A stretch of 64,000 bases of DNA from Burkholderia sp. 8Y (GTDB lineage Bacteria > Pseudomonadota > Gammaproteobacteria > Burkholderiales > Burkholderiaceae): contig NZ_LR733519.1 of the NCBI RefSeq assembly GCF_902506145.1, forward strand, positions 186,001-250,000. Reading direction: 5' to 3'. The first letter of the stretch is position 1. Every line of letters starts with the position of its first letter. This document shows, in pieces, positions 34,432 to 44,866 of the stretch. The notes below the pieces were generated by a model, which was not told where the DNA came from, made no database searches, and saw only the letters and a list, made by a program, of their open reading frames with translations. The translations under genes and the position numbers were made by a program.

Positions 34432-36204
34432 TTATTGGCCGCTCGGCGTCGGTGTCAGCCGATGCGTATTCTTCGACGCCTTCGCCGCCGATGCCGCCGC
34501 GTCCGCGACGCCGGCCGCGCCCGAGGGCACGTCGACCGGACGCGTGCTCGCGCCCGCCGCCGACGGATACATGACCATCAGCGTGCGCAACACGCCGTTG
34601 GTCCAGCCGAAGCCGTCCTGAAGCGGATACTCGCCGCCGCCCGCCGCAGTCGATCCCGCCTTCGCATCGACGTCGTATTTCTCGACGAGCTTGCCGGTGT
34701 GCTGGTAATACGCGACGTTCGTCTGAATCCAGCGTTCGGCAATCTGCCGTGCGAGCGCGGACTCGCCATAGCGGCGCAGCCCCATGACCGCGAGATATTG
34801 CAGCGGCGCCCATCCGTTCGGCTCGTCCCATTGCTGACCGGAGCGCACGGTCGTGGTCGCGAGGCCGCCCGCGCGCAGTAGTTTGCCGCGAAGGGTCGAT
34901 GCCACCGCGCTCGCCTGCGCTTTCGTCGCGATGCCCGCGTATAGCGGATACACCGTGGCCGCGCTTAAGCGATGCGTGAGCGCGTGCGCCGCGAGATCGT
35001 AATCGCCGAACGCATGCAGTTGCGCATCCCACAAGTGACTGCGGATCGCCTGCGCCCGCGCACGCGCGCGTTGCTCGAAGTCCTCGGCGTGCGCGGCGTC
35101 GCCCTTCACGCGATACGCGCGGGCCAGCGTGCGTTCGAGATCGTAGAGCAGCGCGTTCAGATCGACCGGTGCGAGCGACGTGACTTCGACCGTGGCGAGC
35201 GACTTGCCGTCCGCGAACCAGCGCGAGCTGAAGTCCCAGCCGGTTTCGCCGCCCGCGCGCAGGTTGCGCCACAGGTCTTCGGGATTGCGCTGCGGCATGT
35301 CCCTGGCGGTTTCCACGTCCTCACGATACGACTCGTCGCGCGGCGTGGCGCGGTCGTCCCAATAGCGATTCAGCAACGTGCCGTCGGCAAGCCGCACGAC
35401 ATGCCGATACGCGTCGCCGGGCGCGACCTTGTCCTCGCCGTCCATCCAGTACGCGTACTCCCGCGCGAGTTCGGGCAGATAGCGCAAGTACGCGCTGTCG
35501 CCGTCCGTTTCGGCGGCGAGTTGAACCATCTGCGCGAAAAACGGCGGCTGCGAGCGGCTCAGATAGTAGCTTCGGTTGCCGTTCGGAATATGGCCATACC
35601 GGTCGATGAGCGTCGCGAAGTTATCCAGCTCGTTTTTCATCAACTCGCGCTGCCCGCTTTGCAGCAGTCCAAGCATGATGAAGTACGAATCCCAGTAGTA
35701 GATCTCGTCGAAGCGGTCGCCGGGCACCACATACGCGTACGGCAGCGCCAGCAGCGATGACCACGGGCTCGCGTTCGCATCGGGATTGCGGCGCAGAACG
35801 CTCCACAGCGTGTCGATATGCTCCGTCACGCTTTCGTTGGGATCGGACGTGTAGCCCTTTGTCTCGCGTTGCGGCAGCGTGAAGTGGGAGCCGACGAAGC
35901 TGGCCAGATCGAACGGCTGCGTGCGGTTCGCGTAGTCGGTCATGACCTGCTGCGGCGAGACAGTCGGCGTCATGTCGGCGAACGTCTTGCTGTCGGGATA
36001 GAGATGCGCGAGTTGCACTTCCCGATAAAGCTCGCCGTACAACTCCGAAGGCGGCAGCGGCGACGAGGCGGGTGCGGCTTGCGCCTGCGTCTGGGCTTGC
36101 ATCTGCGCTTGCGCCACCGTCGCGAAGGCGGCGGCGCTAGCCGCGATCAGCAATGCGCGCGCAAGCGCCTTGATGCGTGTTGCAGGATGATTCGCTCGAT
36201 GCAT
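34432..36204 (-). CDS. treA: Periplasmic alpha,alpha-trehalase
   Basis: A 590-residue GH37 trehalase hydrolysing trehalose to two glucoses. A signal peptide ends near ATVAQAQ, followed by a Gln/Ala-rich linker ([12 protein letters not shown]). The first family signature is [15 protein letters not shown] (the consensus glycine after PG is aspartate), and the second is [29 protein letters not shown] is the active-site region between them. A C-terminal ~45-residue Pro/Ala/Ser tail follows GWTNGVL. Probably supports use of trehalose as carbon source or osmoprotectant. Confidence 0.92.
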   Translation of the reverse strand: MHRANHPATRIKALARALLIAASAAAFATVAQAQMQAQTQAQAAPASSPLPPSELYGELYREVQLAHLYPDSKTFADMTPTVSPQQVMTDYANRTQPFDLASFVGSHFTLPQRETKGYTSDPNESVTEHIDTLWSVLRRNPDANASPWSSLLALPYAYVVPGDRFDEIYYWDSYFIMLGLLQSGQRELMKNELDNFATLIDRYGHIPNGNRSYYLSRSQPPFFAQMVQLAAETDGDSAYLRYLPELAREYAYWMDGEDKVAPGDAYRHVVRLADGTLLNRYWDDRATPRDESYREDVETARDMPQRNPEDLWRNLRAGGETGWDFSSRWFADGKSLATVEVTSLAPVDLNALLYDLERTLARAYRVKGDAAHAEDFEQRARARAQAIRSHLWDAQLHAFGDYDLAAHALTHRLSAATVYPLYAGIATKAQASAVASTLRGKLLRAGGLATTTVRSGQQWDEPNGWAPLQYLAVMGLRRYGESALARQIAERWIQTNVAYYQHTGKLVEKYDVDAKAGSTAAGGGEYPLQDGFGWTNGVLRTLMVMYPSAAGASTRPVDVPSGAAGVADAAASAAKASKNTHRLTPTPSGQ

Positions 36205-36292
36205 TCGATTCTCCGCGTGATGCCGAAAGCACAGGGTTCAAGACCGAACCGCTTTCGCAAGATGCATTCCGCAGAGCAATCGAACGCGTTCC

Positions 36293-37771
36293 TTACGAAT
36301 TGGAATTCGTATCCGACGTTGGCTGCCAACCCAGGCCGAGACTCTTTTGCAGCGAGACAAAGTCTTTCAGCAACTCGGCGCGCGCCGCGACCACGTCCTG
36401 TTGCGCGGCGAACTGCGTGCGCTGTGCGTCGAGCAAGTCGATCAACGTCGAGACGCCCGCCGTGTAGCGTTGCCGCACGAGCGTTGCCGACCGCTCGGAC
36501 GACGCCTGCACGTCCTGCAGGCGGACGACATGCTCGCGCTGATTGCCATAACGCGAAAGCGCGGAGTTCGCGTCCTTCAGCGCGGCGAGCACGGTCTTGC
36601 CGTAACGCGCCTCGGCTTCGTCACGCGATGCCTTCGCCGCATCGACGCTCGCCGCCGTGCGGCCGAAATCGAGCACATTCCATTGCAGGTACGGCACGCC
36701 CAGCCACGAAAAATTTTCCTTGCGGAACAGATGCCCCGGTTCCGACGCCGAGAAACCGATGTCGCCGAGCAGCGAGACCTTCGGGAAATAGTCCGCGATA
36801 TGCTCGCCGATTTGCGCGTTGCTCGATGCGAGACGCCGCTCCGCCGCGCGAATGTCCGGGCGCTGCTGCAACATCGTCGCGGGATCACCGATCGATACCG
36901 ACGCGGGCAGCGCGGGCAGCGGCGCGGGCTGCGCGAGTTCGGCATCGAGTGCGCCGGGCGCGCGGCCCGTCAGCACGGCGAGCTGATCGAGCGAATCGGT
37001 GATCTGAACTTGCAGCGGCACGAGCGTCGCGCGCGTGGTGTTGACCTGCGTGCTGAGACGCTCGACATCGACTTCGGCTGCCGTGCCGCGTGCCCGCCGC
37101 TGCTCGGTCAACGTGAGCATCTGCTGCTGGTATTCAGCGGTGCGCTGCGCGAGCGCGAGGCGTTCCTGCTCGTCGCGCAAGTCGATATAAGCGGACGCGA
37201 CTTCGGCGGCGAGCGAGACTTGCGTATCCGCGAGATCGGCTTGCACGGCTTCGGCCTCGCCGGATGCCGCTTCGATCGCGCGGCGCGTGCCGCCAAAGAG
37301 GTCGATTTCCCACGATGCATCGAAGCCGACGGTGTAGAAGTCCAGCGGGCCGCGACCGCCGGAGCCTCCCGATCCGCCGAGCATCGCCGTGTCGGGCGAG
37401 CGCATGCGCACCGCCGCTGCCGACGCCGACGCCTTCGGCAATTCGTTCGCGCGCTCGCCGCGCAGTTGGGAGCGCGCCTGGCGCAAGCGTGCCTGCGCCA
37501 TCTTCAGGTCGAGATTGTCGGCGAGCGCCGCGTCGATCAACGCGTCGAGCTGCGAGTCGTTCAACGAGCGCCACCATGCCGCCGGCGCATGGGTGGCGAG
37601 CACGCCTTCCGATGGCGCGCGCACGAAGGTGCTGCTCTTGATCGACTGCTTGGCGACATCCGGCGCGCCGTGATAGTCGGGTCCGACGGTGCATGCCGCG
37701 AGCGCAAGCGCCGCGAGCGGCAGCAGGCGGGTGAAACCAAAGTGAGAACGGGACATCGTGTGAGAATTCAT
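36293..37771 (-). CDS. RND/EmrAB-type outer-membrane factor, NodT family lipoprotein
   Basis: A 492-residue outer-membrane channel protein. A lipobox (ALAAC, Cys about residue 27) is followed by TVGPDYHGAPDVA, typical of NodT/OprM-type factors. Two OEP repeats show EVASAYIDLRDEQERLALAQ and RRLASSNAQIGEHIADYFPKVSL. Its start is five bases from the EmrB-like gene stop, so it is the last gene of the leftward tripartite pump operon. Confidence 0.9.
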   Translation of the reverse strand: MNSHTMSRSHFGFTRLLPLAALALAACTVGPDYHGAPDVAKQSIKSSTFVRAPSEGVLATHAPAAWWRSLNDSQLDALIDAALADNLDLKMAQARLRQARSQLRGERANELPKASASAAAVRMRSPDTAMLGGSGGSGGRGPLDFYTVGFDASWEIDLFGGTRRAIEAASGEAEAVQADLADTQVSLAAEVASAYIDLRDEQERLALAQRTAEYQQQMLTLTEQRRARGTAAEVDVERLSTQVNTTRATLVPLQVQITDSLDQLAVLTGRAPGALDAELAQPAPLPALPASVSIGDPATMLQQRPDIRAAERRLASSNAQIGEHIADYFPKVSLLGDIGFSASEPGHLFRKENFSWLGVPYLQWNVLDFGRTAASVDAAKASRDEAEARYGKTVLAALKDANSALSRYGNQREHVVRLQDVQASSERSATLVRQRYTAGVSTLIDLLDAQRTQFAAQQDVVAARAELLKDFVSLQKSLGLGWQPTSDTNSNS

Positions 37772-37775
37772 TGCT

Positions 37776-39353
37776 TCAGTGTCCGGCGGACGGCGCTTCG
37801 CCGGGTTTGAACGACGGCGTTTTTAGCAGCATCGCGAGGGGCAGGCATGCGAGCAGCGCAATGGCCAGCACGTAAAACGTTTCGGAGTACGTCATGACGA
37901 CAGCTTGCTGGCTGATTTGCATCGAGAGCTGTCCGAGCGCCTGCAATTTCGCGTGCGCCATGTCGCCGGTCTGCGCGAAAAAGCCGGCTGCGCTGCTCGC
38001 GATCCGCTCCTGTCCGATGACGGAATTCGCCGTGACCGATTCGCGGATTGCTTCCGTATGGAAGTCGTTGCGCCGGTCGATCACGGTGCCGAGAATCGCG
38101 AGCCCGACTGAGCCGCCGAGATTGCGCGCCATGTTGTAGAGCCCGGCGGCATCGCCCGATTCTTCACGCGACACCGCAGCCATCGACGCTTGATTCAGCG
38201 GCATCATCGCGAGCATCTGGCCGATGCCGCGCAGAATCTGCGACCCGAAGAAGTCGTGTCCAACGCTTTGCGCGGTCAGCGAGATGTCCAGCAGGCAGCT
38301 TCCGGCGAAGGCCAGGAGGCCGGCAATCACGAGCACGCGGGAGTCCACCTTGCCGAGCAGGCGCGGCAACACCGGCATCATGAGGAACGCGGGCACGCCG
38401 GAAATCAGCATGATCGAGCCGGATTGCAGCGCGTTGTAACCCGCGACGATGCTCAGGAACTGCGGCAGCAGAAACGACACGCTATAGAGACCGGCGCCGA
38501 CGGCAAAGACAATCAGGATCACGCTCGCGTAGCGCGGATTGCGCAACAGCGAGAGCCGCACGATCGGGCGCTTCGCAACCACCTGCGACACGGCGATCAA
38601 CATCATGCCGAATGCGGCGATGCACGAGAGCAGCACGATCTCGCTCGACTCGAACCACTGATTGCGCTGGCCTTCCTCCAGCACCACTGTGAGCGAACTC
38701 AGACCGATGGCGAGCCCCGCGATGCCGGTCCAATCGGCCTTGAAAAACGCATCCCACTGCGGCTTTTCGGGCGGCAAGCCGGACAGGAGCAGCACGACCA
38801 GCGCGACACCCACCGGCAGATTCAGGAAGAAGCACCACGACCACGAGATGTTTTCCGCGAGCCAGCCGCCCACCACGGGCCCCATGAGCGGGCCGACCAG
38901 CACGATCAGACCGAAGAGCGTCATGCCCACCGGCATCTGCTCGCGCGGCAGCCGCGTGCGGATGATGGTTTGCGCCGTGGGGATCATCGCGCCGCCGGTG
39001 AAGCCTTGACCGATGCGGCCCGCCACCATCATCGGCAGGGAATGGGAAAGGCCGCACATGGCCGAGAACAGCGTGAACAGCACCGCGTTGCCGAGCAGGA
39101 AATTGCGCAGCCCGAAGACGCGCGTGAGCCATGCGGCGAGCGGGATCATCACGATCTCCGACATCAGATAGCCGGTGGAGATCCACGTGCCTTCCGTGCC
39201 GGTCGCGCCGATTTCGCCCTGAATCTGCGGCAGCGCGGAGTTCGTGATGGAGATATCAAGCGTGGCCATCAACGCGCCGAGCGCGCCGGCGGTCACGGCG
39301 ATCCAGTCGGTCGCGCTCGCGCGTGCCGGCGCGTTCGCGCTTGCCTCAGTCAT
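37776..39353 (-). CDS. emrB: EmrB/QacA-family MFS drug efflux pump (DHA2)
   Basis: A 525-residue, 14-helix proton-driven exporter. Motif D1 at the start is LGALMATLDISITNSALPQIQG, in outline LDISITNSALP. Motif A-like TRVFGLRNFLLGNAVLF and motif C region GPVVGGWLAENISWSWCFFLNLPVG follow. I chose the ATG at 39353; it overlaps the adaptor gene stop by eight bases, indicating translational coupling. With EmrA-like adaptor and NodT factor it forms a tripartite envelope-spanning pump. Confidence 0.9.
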   Translation of the reverse strand: MTEASANAPARASATDWIAVTAGALGALMATLDISITNSALPQIQGEIGATGTEGTWISTGYLMSEIVMIPLAAWLTRVFGLRNFLLGNAVLFTLFSAMCGLSHSLPMMVAGRIGQGFTGGAMIPTAQTIIRTRLPREQMPVGMTLFGLIVLVGPLMGPVVGGWLAENISWSWCFFLNLPVGVALVVLLLSGLPPEKPQWDAFFKADWTGIAGLAIGLSSLTVVLEEGQRNQWFESSEIVLLSCIAAFGMMLIAVSQVVAKRPIVRLSLLRNPRYASVILIVFAVGAGLYSVSFLLPQFLSIVAGYNALQSGSIMLISGVPAFLMMPVLPRLLGKVDSRVLVIAGLLAFAGSCLLDISLTAQSVGHDFFGSQILRGIGQMLAMMPLNQASMAAVSREESGDAAGLYNMARNLGGSVGLAILGTVIDRRNDFHTEAIRESVTANSVIGQERIASSAAGFFAQTGDMAHAKLQALGQLSMQISQQAVVMTYSETFYVLAIALLACLPLAMLLKTPSFKPGEAPSAGH

Positions 39354-40491
39354 GGCGATTCTCGGCTGCGATGCGCTTGCTTTGGTCCGTGGCCGATTTC
39401 GTATCGACGTCGACGGTGACTGACAGCCCCGGCAGCAGCACCTCACGCGTCTGCGGCCCCGTATCGATGCGAATTCGCACCGGCACGCGCTGCACGATCT
39501 TCGTGAAGTTGCCGGTGGCGTTTTCCGGCGGCAACAGCGCGAACTGCGCGCCGGTGCCCGGTGAGAAACTCTCGACGACGCCGTGCAGATCGGTGCCTTT
39601 CAGCGCATCGACATGCAGCGTCGCCGGCTGACCGACGCGCATGCGGCCCACCTGCGTTTCCTTGAAGTTGGCTTCGAGATAGAGGCTCTGGACCGGCACG
39701 ACCGTCATCAGGCGCGTACCCGGCTGCACATATTGGCCGACGCGCACGCTGCGGTCGCCGACGCGCCCGGCGAGCGGGCTATAGAGCGTGGTGTCGTTGA
39801 GATCCAGCTTTGACTGATTCAGTTGCGCGTCCGCCGCTTCCATCTGCGCGCGGGCCTGCACGATCTGCGCTTGCGTTGCGCCGATCTGCGTGGCCGCCGA
39901 GCGCGCCGCGGCCAGATTCGCGGCGAGCGTGGCGCGCGCCTGATCGCGTGTGCTCACCAAGCTCGCGAGCCGCTCGGCGGTTTCCGCGCCGGTGGCGACA
40001 AGCGGCTGATAGCGGCGCACGTCGTCTTCCGCGTGCGCGAGGCTCACCCGCGACACGTCGGCCTGGGCTTTCGCCTGATCCGCGTTGGCCTGCTGCTGCC
40101 TGAGTTCCGCCTCGGCGCGCTGGATGTCGGCGGCGCGCGCATCAAGCGTGGCCTTGGCCTGATCGAGCGATGCCTGATATTGCCGCGTATCGAGCCGCGC
40201 GAGCGGTGCGCCCGCCGCGACCGCTTGATTGTCGGCGACGAGCACTTCGGTCACGTAGCCGGCCACTTTCGGCGCGATAGTCACGCTGTCCGCCTGAAGG
40301 TACGCGTCGTCCGTCGTTTCGATGAAGCGGCCGACCGTCCACCAGCGCAGTCCCCAAACGAGGCCCGCGACGATCGCGATAATGCCGACGATGATCAGCA
40401 GGCGTCGCCGGGACGGTTTACGTTGAGCCGCTTCTCCGCTCGCTTCATTCGATTCGCCGCCGTGAGCAGGCGCAGGCGCTGTAACTGCCAT
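39346..40491 (-). CDS. emrA: EmrA-like membrane fusion protein (HlyD family)
   Basis: A 381-residue periplasmic adaptor. One N-terminal membrane anchor (LLIIVGIIAIVAGLVWGLRW) is followed by the lipoyl half-motif KVAGYVTEVLVADNQAVAAG. A long helical hairpin runs from about residue 110 to 220 (Ala/Gln-rich). The second half-motif includes YSPLAGRVGDRSVRVGQYV. I chose the ATG at 40491 with GGAG upstream. First gene of the leftward operon, divergent from the TetR gene across two operator-like dyads. Confidence 0.9.
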   Translation of the reverse strand: MAVTAPAPAHGGESNEASGEAAQRKPSRRRLLIIVGIIAIVAGLVWGLRWWTVGRFIETTDDAYLQADSVTIAPKVAGYVTEVLVADNQAVAAGAPLARLDTRQYQASLDQAKATLDARAADIQRAEAELRQQQANADQAKAQADVSRVSLAHAEDDVRRYQPLVATGAETAERLASLVSTRDQARATLAANLAAARSAATQIGATQAQIVQARAQMEAADAQLNQSKLDLNDTTLYSPLAGRVGDRSVRVGQYVQPGTRLMTVVPVQSLYLEANFKETQVGRMRVGQPATLHVDALKGTDLHGVVESFSPGTGAQFALLPPENATGNFTKIVQRVPVRIRIDTGPQTREVLLPGLSVTVDVDTKSATDQSKRIAAENRHD

Positions 40492-40585
40492 GATTTCTCC
40501 AACCTCGATGTGACCGCGAAAAGAATGCGGCCGTAATGAATGCCCGTCCGCACGGCGCGCCGCGAACATGCGGACACTCGCCAAA

Positions 40586-40603
40586 CTAGACGGCATCGTC
40601 TAG
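40586..40603. promoter_or_regulatory. TetR-type operator candidate 1
   Basis: CTAGACGGCATCGTCTAG is a perfect inverted repeat with 7-base arms around GCAT. It lies in the 165-base gap between the divergent emrA and TetR genes. It shares the half-site TAGACG with the next dyad. Confidence 0.75.
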
Positions 40604-40615
40604 TATGCACGAATG

Positions 40616-40631
40616 TAGACGGAGGCGTCTA
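40616..40631. promoter_or_regulatory. TetR-type operator candidate 2
   Basis: TAGACGGAGGCGTCTA has the same TAGACG/CGTCTA arms with a four-base spacer. It is centred 29 bases from the first dyad. It lies about 25 bases before the TetR ATG and so could mediate autorepression. Confidence 0.75.
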
Positions 40632-40656
40632 GTTTGGTTCGACGATTGGAGACACG

Positions 40657-41310
40657 ATGACGAAGCACCACGATCAGGAGCCGCACGCGCCCGAACGCGC
40701 GAGCAGCGCGCGGTCGCCCTTGCAGGCGCGAGGCCGCGCGCGCATCGAAGCCGTGCTCGACGCGACAGCCGACCTGATTGTAGAAAAAGGTCTTGCAGGC
40801 GTGACCATGCACGGCGTGGCGCGCAGCGCGCAGACGCCGATCGGTTCGATGTACCACTTCTTTCCGGACCGCGAGAGCTTGCTGAGTGCGCTATGGGACC
40901 GCCACATCGCGGCGATGGGCGAGATCGACGACGCGCTCGGCCAGATCGATACCGAGACGTGGCGCACGTTGTCGTCGGAGGCCGTCATCGACCGCATCAT
41001 GACGCCTTACATCACGTACCTCGAACAGAACCCGGACTGCCTCATCCTGATGTCCGTCATGCCGCACGACGACAAGACGAAGCGCGAGCCCGGCACGCTC
41101 AGAAAGGTGATCGACATTCGCATGGCGAGCGTGAAACCCGCCGAGCGCGCGCTTTACGTCGACATGCTGCGCGCGCTGGCGAGCGGCTCGCTCGCCATCC
41201 GTTTGCGCCCCGCGATGGGCGATGTGCAACTCGCGAAGCGTTACCTGCGTGAGGTCAAGCGGGCGCTCGCGGCCTATCTTGCGGCGGTGGAAGCGTCGGT
41301 GTCCGGCTGA
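40657..41310 (+). CDS. TetR-family repressor
   Basis: A 217-residue regulator. The N-terminal helix-turn-helix reads VLDATADLIVEKGLAGVTMHGVARSAQTPIGSMYHFFPDRESLL in outline (GVARSAQTPIGSMYHFF is the recognition region). The remaining helical domain would bind a ligand. Divergent from the EmrAB-OMF operon with two shared palindromes between; the standard model is repression of the pump relieved by a toxic substrate. Confidence 0.92.
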   Translation: MTKHHDQEPHAPERASSARSPLQARGRARIEAVLDATADLIVEKGLAGVTMHGVARSAQTPIGSMYHFFPDRESLLSALWDRHIAAMGEIDDALGQIDTETWRTLSSEAVIDRIMTPYITYLEQNPDCLILMSVMPHDDKTKREPGTLRKVIDIRMASVKPAERALYVDMLRALASGSLAIRLRPAMGDVQLAKRYLREVKRALAAYLAAVEASVSG

Positions 41311-41495
41311 CTTTCTTCCGATTACAGCGCGCTTTCGGCGTGCTTTGAGGCGACCCGACCGTCAGCGTCCGTTCAGGGTTTACGACGAAGATACAACGTT
41401 CGTTCTATTCACTAAGGCATCCTATCTTGTTAGGCAGCGATCAATTTAGTGCTTCACTCGTGTCGTTAAATCGTGAATACGTCGGGAGAATCGCC

Positions 41496-42224
41496 ATGCG
41501 CATGATCGCGTCTTACTCGTTGGCCGCCGGAATTTCCATTGCACTCGTGTCGCCGTTCGCTCACGCCTATGGCAACGACGACTATCCGTCGGGACGTTGC
41601 ATGCTTCCGCAAGGCACCGTGTCGATGGTGGAGAACCAGCTCGCCAAAGTCGTCAATTTGCCTGACCACAACGGCGGCATCTTCAAGCCGAACCGGATGT
41701 GGGCCGCCGTCGTGGATCGGGAAGGGCATCTGTGCTCGGTCATCAAGACGGGCGATGCGTGGCCCGGCAGCCGCGCCATCGCCATTGCGAAGGCGTACAC
41801 GGCGAACGGCTTTTCCAACGATGCCCTCGCGCTTTCCACCGCGAATCTCTATGCGGCCACGCAGCCGGGCGGCTCGCTCTACGGTCTGAACAACTCGAAC
41901 CCGTTCGACCCGCGCTTTCTCGAGCAGGGAACGGGCATCGGTCATACGCTTGGCGGCGTCATCACATTCGGCGGCGGCGTGGCGCTCTATGCGGGCGGAA
42001 AGGTGATCGGCGGTCTGGGCGTGAGCGGCGACAGCGCCTGCGCAGATCACGCCATCGCGTACCGCATGCGCAAGTTGGCCGGGCTCGGCAGCGTCCCGGC
42101 GGGTCAGGGGCCGAATAACACCGACAACATCATCTATTCGACAGGCGCATCGCCAATCGGCTTCGAGCATCCACACTGCTTTCCGACCGATCTGAGCCCC
42201 GCCGCCATCGAGTCCGCGCGCTGA
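41496..42224 (+). CDS. Secreted GlcG/HbpS-family heme-binding-like protein
   Basis: A 242-residue protein with a cleavable signal peptide (start MRMIASYSLAAGISIALVSP, cut near AHAYG). The GlcG/HbpS fold is recognisable: MWAAVVDREGHLCSVIKTGDAWPGSRAIAIAKAYTAN in outline (VDREGHLCSVI, GSRAIAIAKAYTA). GVALYAGGKVIGGLGVSGDSACADHAIAYRMR follows. GGGAGAA precedes the ATG. Bound ligand and function unknown; HbpS relatives bind haem. Confidence 0.78.
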   Translation: MRMIASYSLAAGISIALVSPFAHAYGNDDYPSGRCMLPQGTVSMVENQLAKVVNLPDHNGGIFKPNRMWAAVVDREGHLCSVIKTGDAWPGSRAIAIAKAYTANGFSNDALALSTANLYAATQPGGSLYGLNNSNPFDPRFLEQGTGIGHTLGGVITFGGGVALYAGGKVIGGLGVSGDSACADHAIAYRMRKLAGLGSVPAGQGPNNTDNIIYSTGASPIGFEHPHCFPTDLSPAAIESAR

Positions 42225-42521
42225 AGCGCATCGCTTAACGGGTCGCTCGGAACAACTGGCCACGCGCCGGTAAAATACGGGCCTTGCCCGCCATCTGGCC
42301 GCGTCGCGCGTCACCCGCGCGGCGCGGCATCGCCAACGGGCATTCGCCCCACGAAGGCAAGCATATCGTCCTACACGCGGCCCGCGACCCATGCCGCGCG
42401 CAGTTCTCATCCGACGCCAGCACGCTTCATAGACCGTGACGCTTTTGCGCGTCACGCGCCGCTTGCTGCGCTCGACGTTCGCTCCGACCACACACGTCAC
42501 GACATTCGAGGATCGCATCAC

Positions 42522-43487
42522 ATGCTAGCCCGCATCACCCGTCTCTTTCCGCTCTGGGCCGTACTCGCTTCCATCGCCGCGTATTGCTCGCCATCGTCTG
42601 TCACCGGCATCGCGCCGCACGTGACGACGCTGCTCACCATCATCATGCTGTCGATGGGCGTGACGCTTTCCATCGACGATTTCCGGCGCGTCTTCACGCG
42701 TCCCGCGCCGGTTGTCGCGGGCATCGTCCTGCACTATCTCGTGATGCCGCTCGCGGCGTGGGTGATTGCGAAGGCCCTGCGCATGCCGCCCGACCTGACC
42801 GCCGGCATGGTGCTCGTCGGCAGCGTGGCGAGCGGGACGGCGTCGAACGTGATGATCTATCTGGCACGCGGCGATGTCGCGTTGTCCGTGACGATCAGCG
42901 CGCTTTCGACGCTCGTCGGCGTGTTCGCGACGCCGCTGCTCACGCGCCTTTATGTCGATGCGTCCATTGCGGTCGATGTTCACGGCATGCTGATGAGCAT
43001 TCTGCAGATCGTTGCGCTGCCGATCGTCGTCGGGCTGATCGTGAATCATCTGTTCGGCAAGTTCGTGCGCAAGATCGAATGGCTGCTTCCGCTCATTTCG
43101 ATGGTCGCGATTCTGCTGATCATCGCGGCTGTGGTCGGCGGAACGCAGAAGAGCATTGCGTCGGTCGGCCTGGTCGTCGCATTGGGCGTCGTCCTGCATA
43201 ACGGCATCGGTTTGCTCGGCGGATACTGGGGCGGGCGTCTGCTCGGCTTCGACGAAGCCGTCTGCCGCACGCTCGCCATCGAAGTCGGCATGCAGAACTC
43301 GGGCCTCGCCGCGACGCTCGGCAAGCTTTACTTCACGCCGATTGCGGCGCTCCCCGGCGCGCTGTTCTCGGTGTGGCACAACCTGTCAGGTTCCATGCTC
43401 GCGGGCCATTGGGCGGGGCGTCCAGCAAAAGGATCGACGCGCGATGCGAACACGCAAGGCGTCGCCGCGAACCGGGGCGGTGCCTGA
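42522..43487 (+). CDS. Bile acid:sodium symporter (BASS) family transporter
   Basis: A 321-residue inner-membrane protein with about ten hydrophobic segments. BASS features are [24 protein letters not shown] near the start, [30 protein letters not shown] in the core, and [20 protein letters not shown] near the end (the conserved crossover helix). Bacterial members carry organic anions such as pantoate or keto acids as well as bile acids; the substrate here is unknown. A C-terminal ~30-residue polar tail follows. Confidence 0.88.
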   Translation: MLARITRLFPLWAVLASIAAYCSPSSVTGIAPHVTTLLTIIMLSMGVTLSIDDFRRVFTRPAPVVAGIVLHYLVMPLAAWVIAKALRMPPDLTAGMVLVGSVASGTASNVMIYLARGDVALSVTISALSTLVGVFATPLLTRLYVDASIAVDVHGMLMSILQIVALPIVVGLIVNHLFGKFVRKIEWLLPLISMVAILLIIAAVVGGTQKSIASVGLVVALGVVLHNGIGLLGGYWGGRLLGFDEAVCRTLAIEVGMQNSGLAATLGKLYFTPIAALPGALFSVWHNLSGSMLAGHWAGRPAKGSTRDANTQGVAANRGGA

Positions 43488-43612
43488 CGGCCGTGGCCGC
43501 TTCGGCGTCATTGCGCGATGACAGGCAGAATACGCGCTGACGCCGCTTCCCAGCTTCATTCCACCTGGACCGGCGGGCGCCTCGTCACGGCGTCCGCCTT
43601 ACCGTTGCTTCC

Positions 43613-44866
43613 ATGAATCCTGCTCAACCCGACGGCACGTTCATTGCCGCGCGCCCCGCGAATTCCCCGCGCTTCTTGCTGTTTCTCGTGTGCCTCTTCG
43701 CATCGGCCGGGCAGCTCGCCATCGACATCTATGTGCCCGCGCTGCCCGCGATGGCGCGCTTTTTCGCAACATCGCCGCAAGCGATCCAGTCGAGCGTGTC
43801 GGGCTACATGGCGGCCTACGCGCTCGGGCAACTGACGCTCGGACCCGTCGCCGATGCTTATGGCCGCAAACGCGTGCTGGCCTTCGGGCTCGTGGTCTTC
43901 ACGCTCGGCTGCCTGCTGTCGCTCGCCGCGACGAATCTGGAAACGTTCCTTATCGCGCGTTGTCTGCAAGGCTTCGGCATCGCAGCGACCAATCTGCTTG
44001 CCAAGGCCATCATCACCGATTCATTCTCGGGCCATGCGTTGATCCACGCGTTCACGTACATGTCGATCGCGTGGGGCCTCGCGCCGATTGTCGCGCCCGT
44101 GATCGGCGCGCATCTGCAAACCCTGTTCGGCTGGAAGGCGTGCCTCGTTTTCCTGCTCGTCTACTCCATCGTGATGTGGGCGCTTGTCTGGCGTTATCGC
44201 GAAACCCTGCGACGGCCAGTGCGGCTGGAGCCGCGCACGCTGATGGCGAACGCGGGCAAGGTGCTGGCGAGTCCCGTGTTTCAGAGCTGCTTTCTCGCGC
44301 AGGGCCTGTGCTACAGCATTTTGCTCGTGTTCAATATCGTCGGACCGTTCATGGTGCAGAACACGCTGCATAAGCCGCCGACGTACTTCGGCTATCTCGC
44401 GCTCGGCATCGGCATGATGTACTTCTTCGGCGGCCTGTCGAACCGCGTGCATGGCCCGCGTCTGCCGAGCGCGGAAGAACGGCTTCGCATCGGCTCGTGG
44501 GCGATGGCGGCATCGGCGGTCGCGATGCTTCTGCTTGCGTTGATCGTCGGCCTTCGCGTGTGGACGCTCGCCCTGCCGGTGCTCGTGATGGGCTTCTGCG
44601 CGGGCGCGATGTATCCGACGCTCATGGCGAAGGGCAATTCGCTGTTCCCGCACATCGCGGGTCTGACGAGCGCGATTCTGGGTTGCGCGCTCTTGCTCGT
44701 GTCGTCGGCCATGATGGGACTTGCGGGCTTCGTCTCCGTGCAAGTCTTGACGCCGCTTGCCGCGTTTTTCCTGCTCGTGGGGCTTACCGTCGTGTGGATG
44801 GTGGGAAAGCTGCTGCGATATCTCGAGGCGCAGAACAGCGCAGAGCCAGCGGGGCGGGGCCATTGA
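43613..44866 (+). CDS. Bcr/CflA-like multidrug efflux MFS transporter
   Basis: A 417-residue, 12-helix exporter. Bcr/CflA features: LAIDIYVPALPAMARFF in the first segment, and GYMAAYALGQLTLGPVADAYGRKRVLAFGL as motif A in outline (GPVADAYGRKRVL). GWKACLVFLLVYS follows. The GC-rich gene is preceded by a short space after the BASS gene, in the same direction. Drug substrate cannot be predicted. Confidence 0.88.
   Translation: MNPAQPDGTFIAARPANSPRFLLFLVCLFASAGQLAIDIYVPALPAMARFFATSPQAIQSSVSGYMAAYALGQLTLGPVADAYGRKRVLAFGLVVFTLGCLLSLAATNLETFLIARCLQGFGIAATNLLAKAIITDSFSGHALIHAFTYMSIAWGLAPIVAPVIGAHLQTLFGWKACLVFLLVYSIVMWALVWRYRETLRRPVRLEPRTLMANAGKVLASPVFQSCFLAQGLCYSILLVFNIVGPFMVQNTLHKPPTYFGYLALGIGMMYFFGGLSNRVHGPRLPSAEERLRIGSWAMAASAVAMLLLALIVGLRVWTLALPVLVMGFCAGAMYPTLMAKGNSLFPHIAGLTSAILGCALLLVSSAMMGLAGFVSVQVLTPLAAFFLLVGLTVVWMVGKLLRYLEAQNSAEPAGRGH

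Noticed and set aside
31649..34621. A 990-residue open frame on the + strand opposite the penicillin-binding protein gene
   Set aside because: Composition is Arg/His/Ala-rich without domains, and it lies antisense to a gene with complete catalytic motifs. Long antisense frames are common at this GC content.
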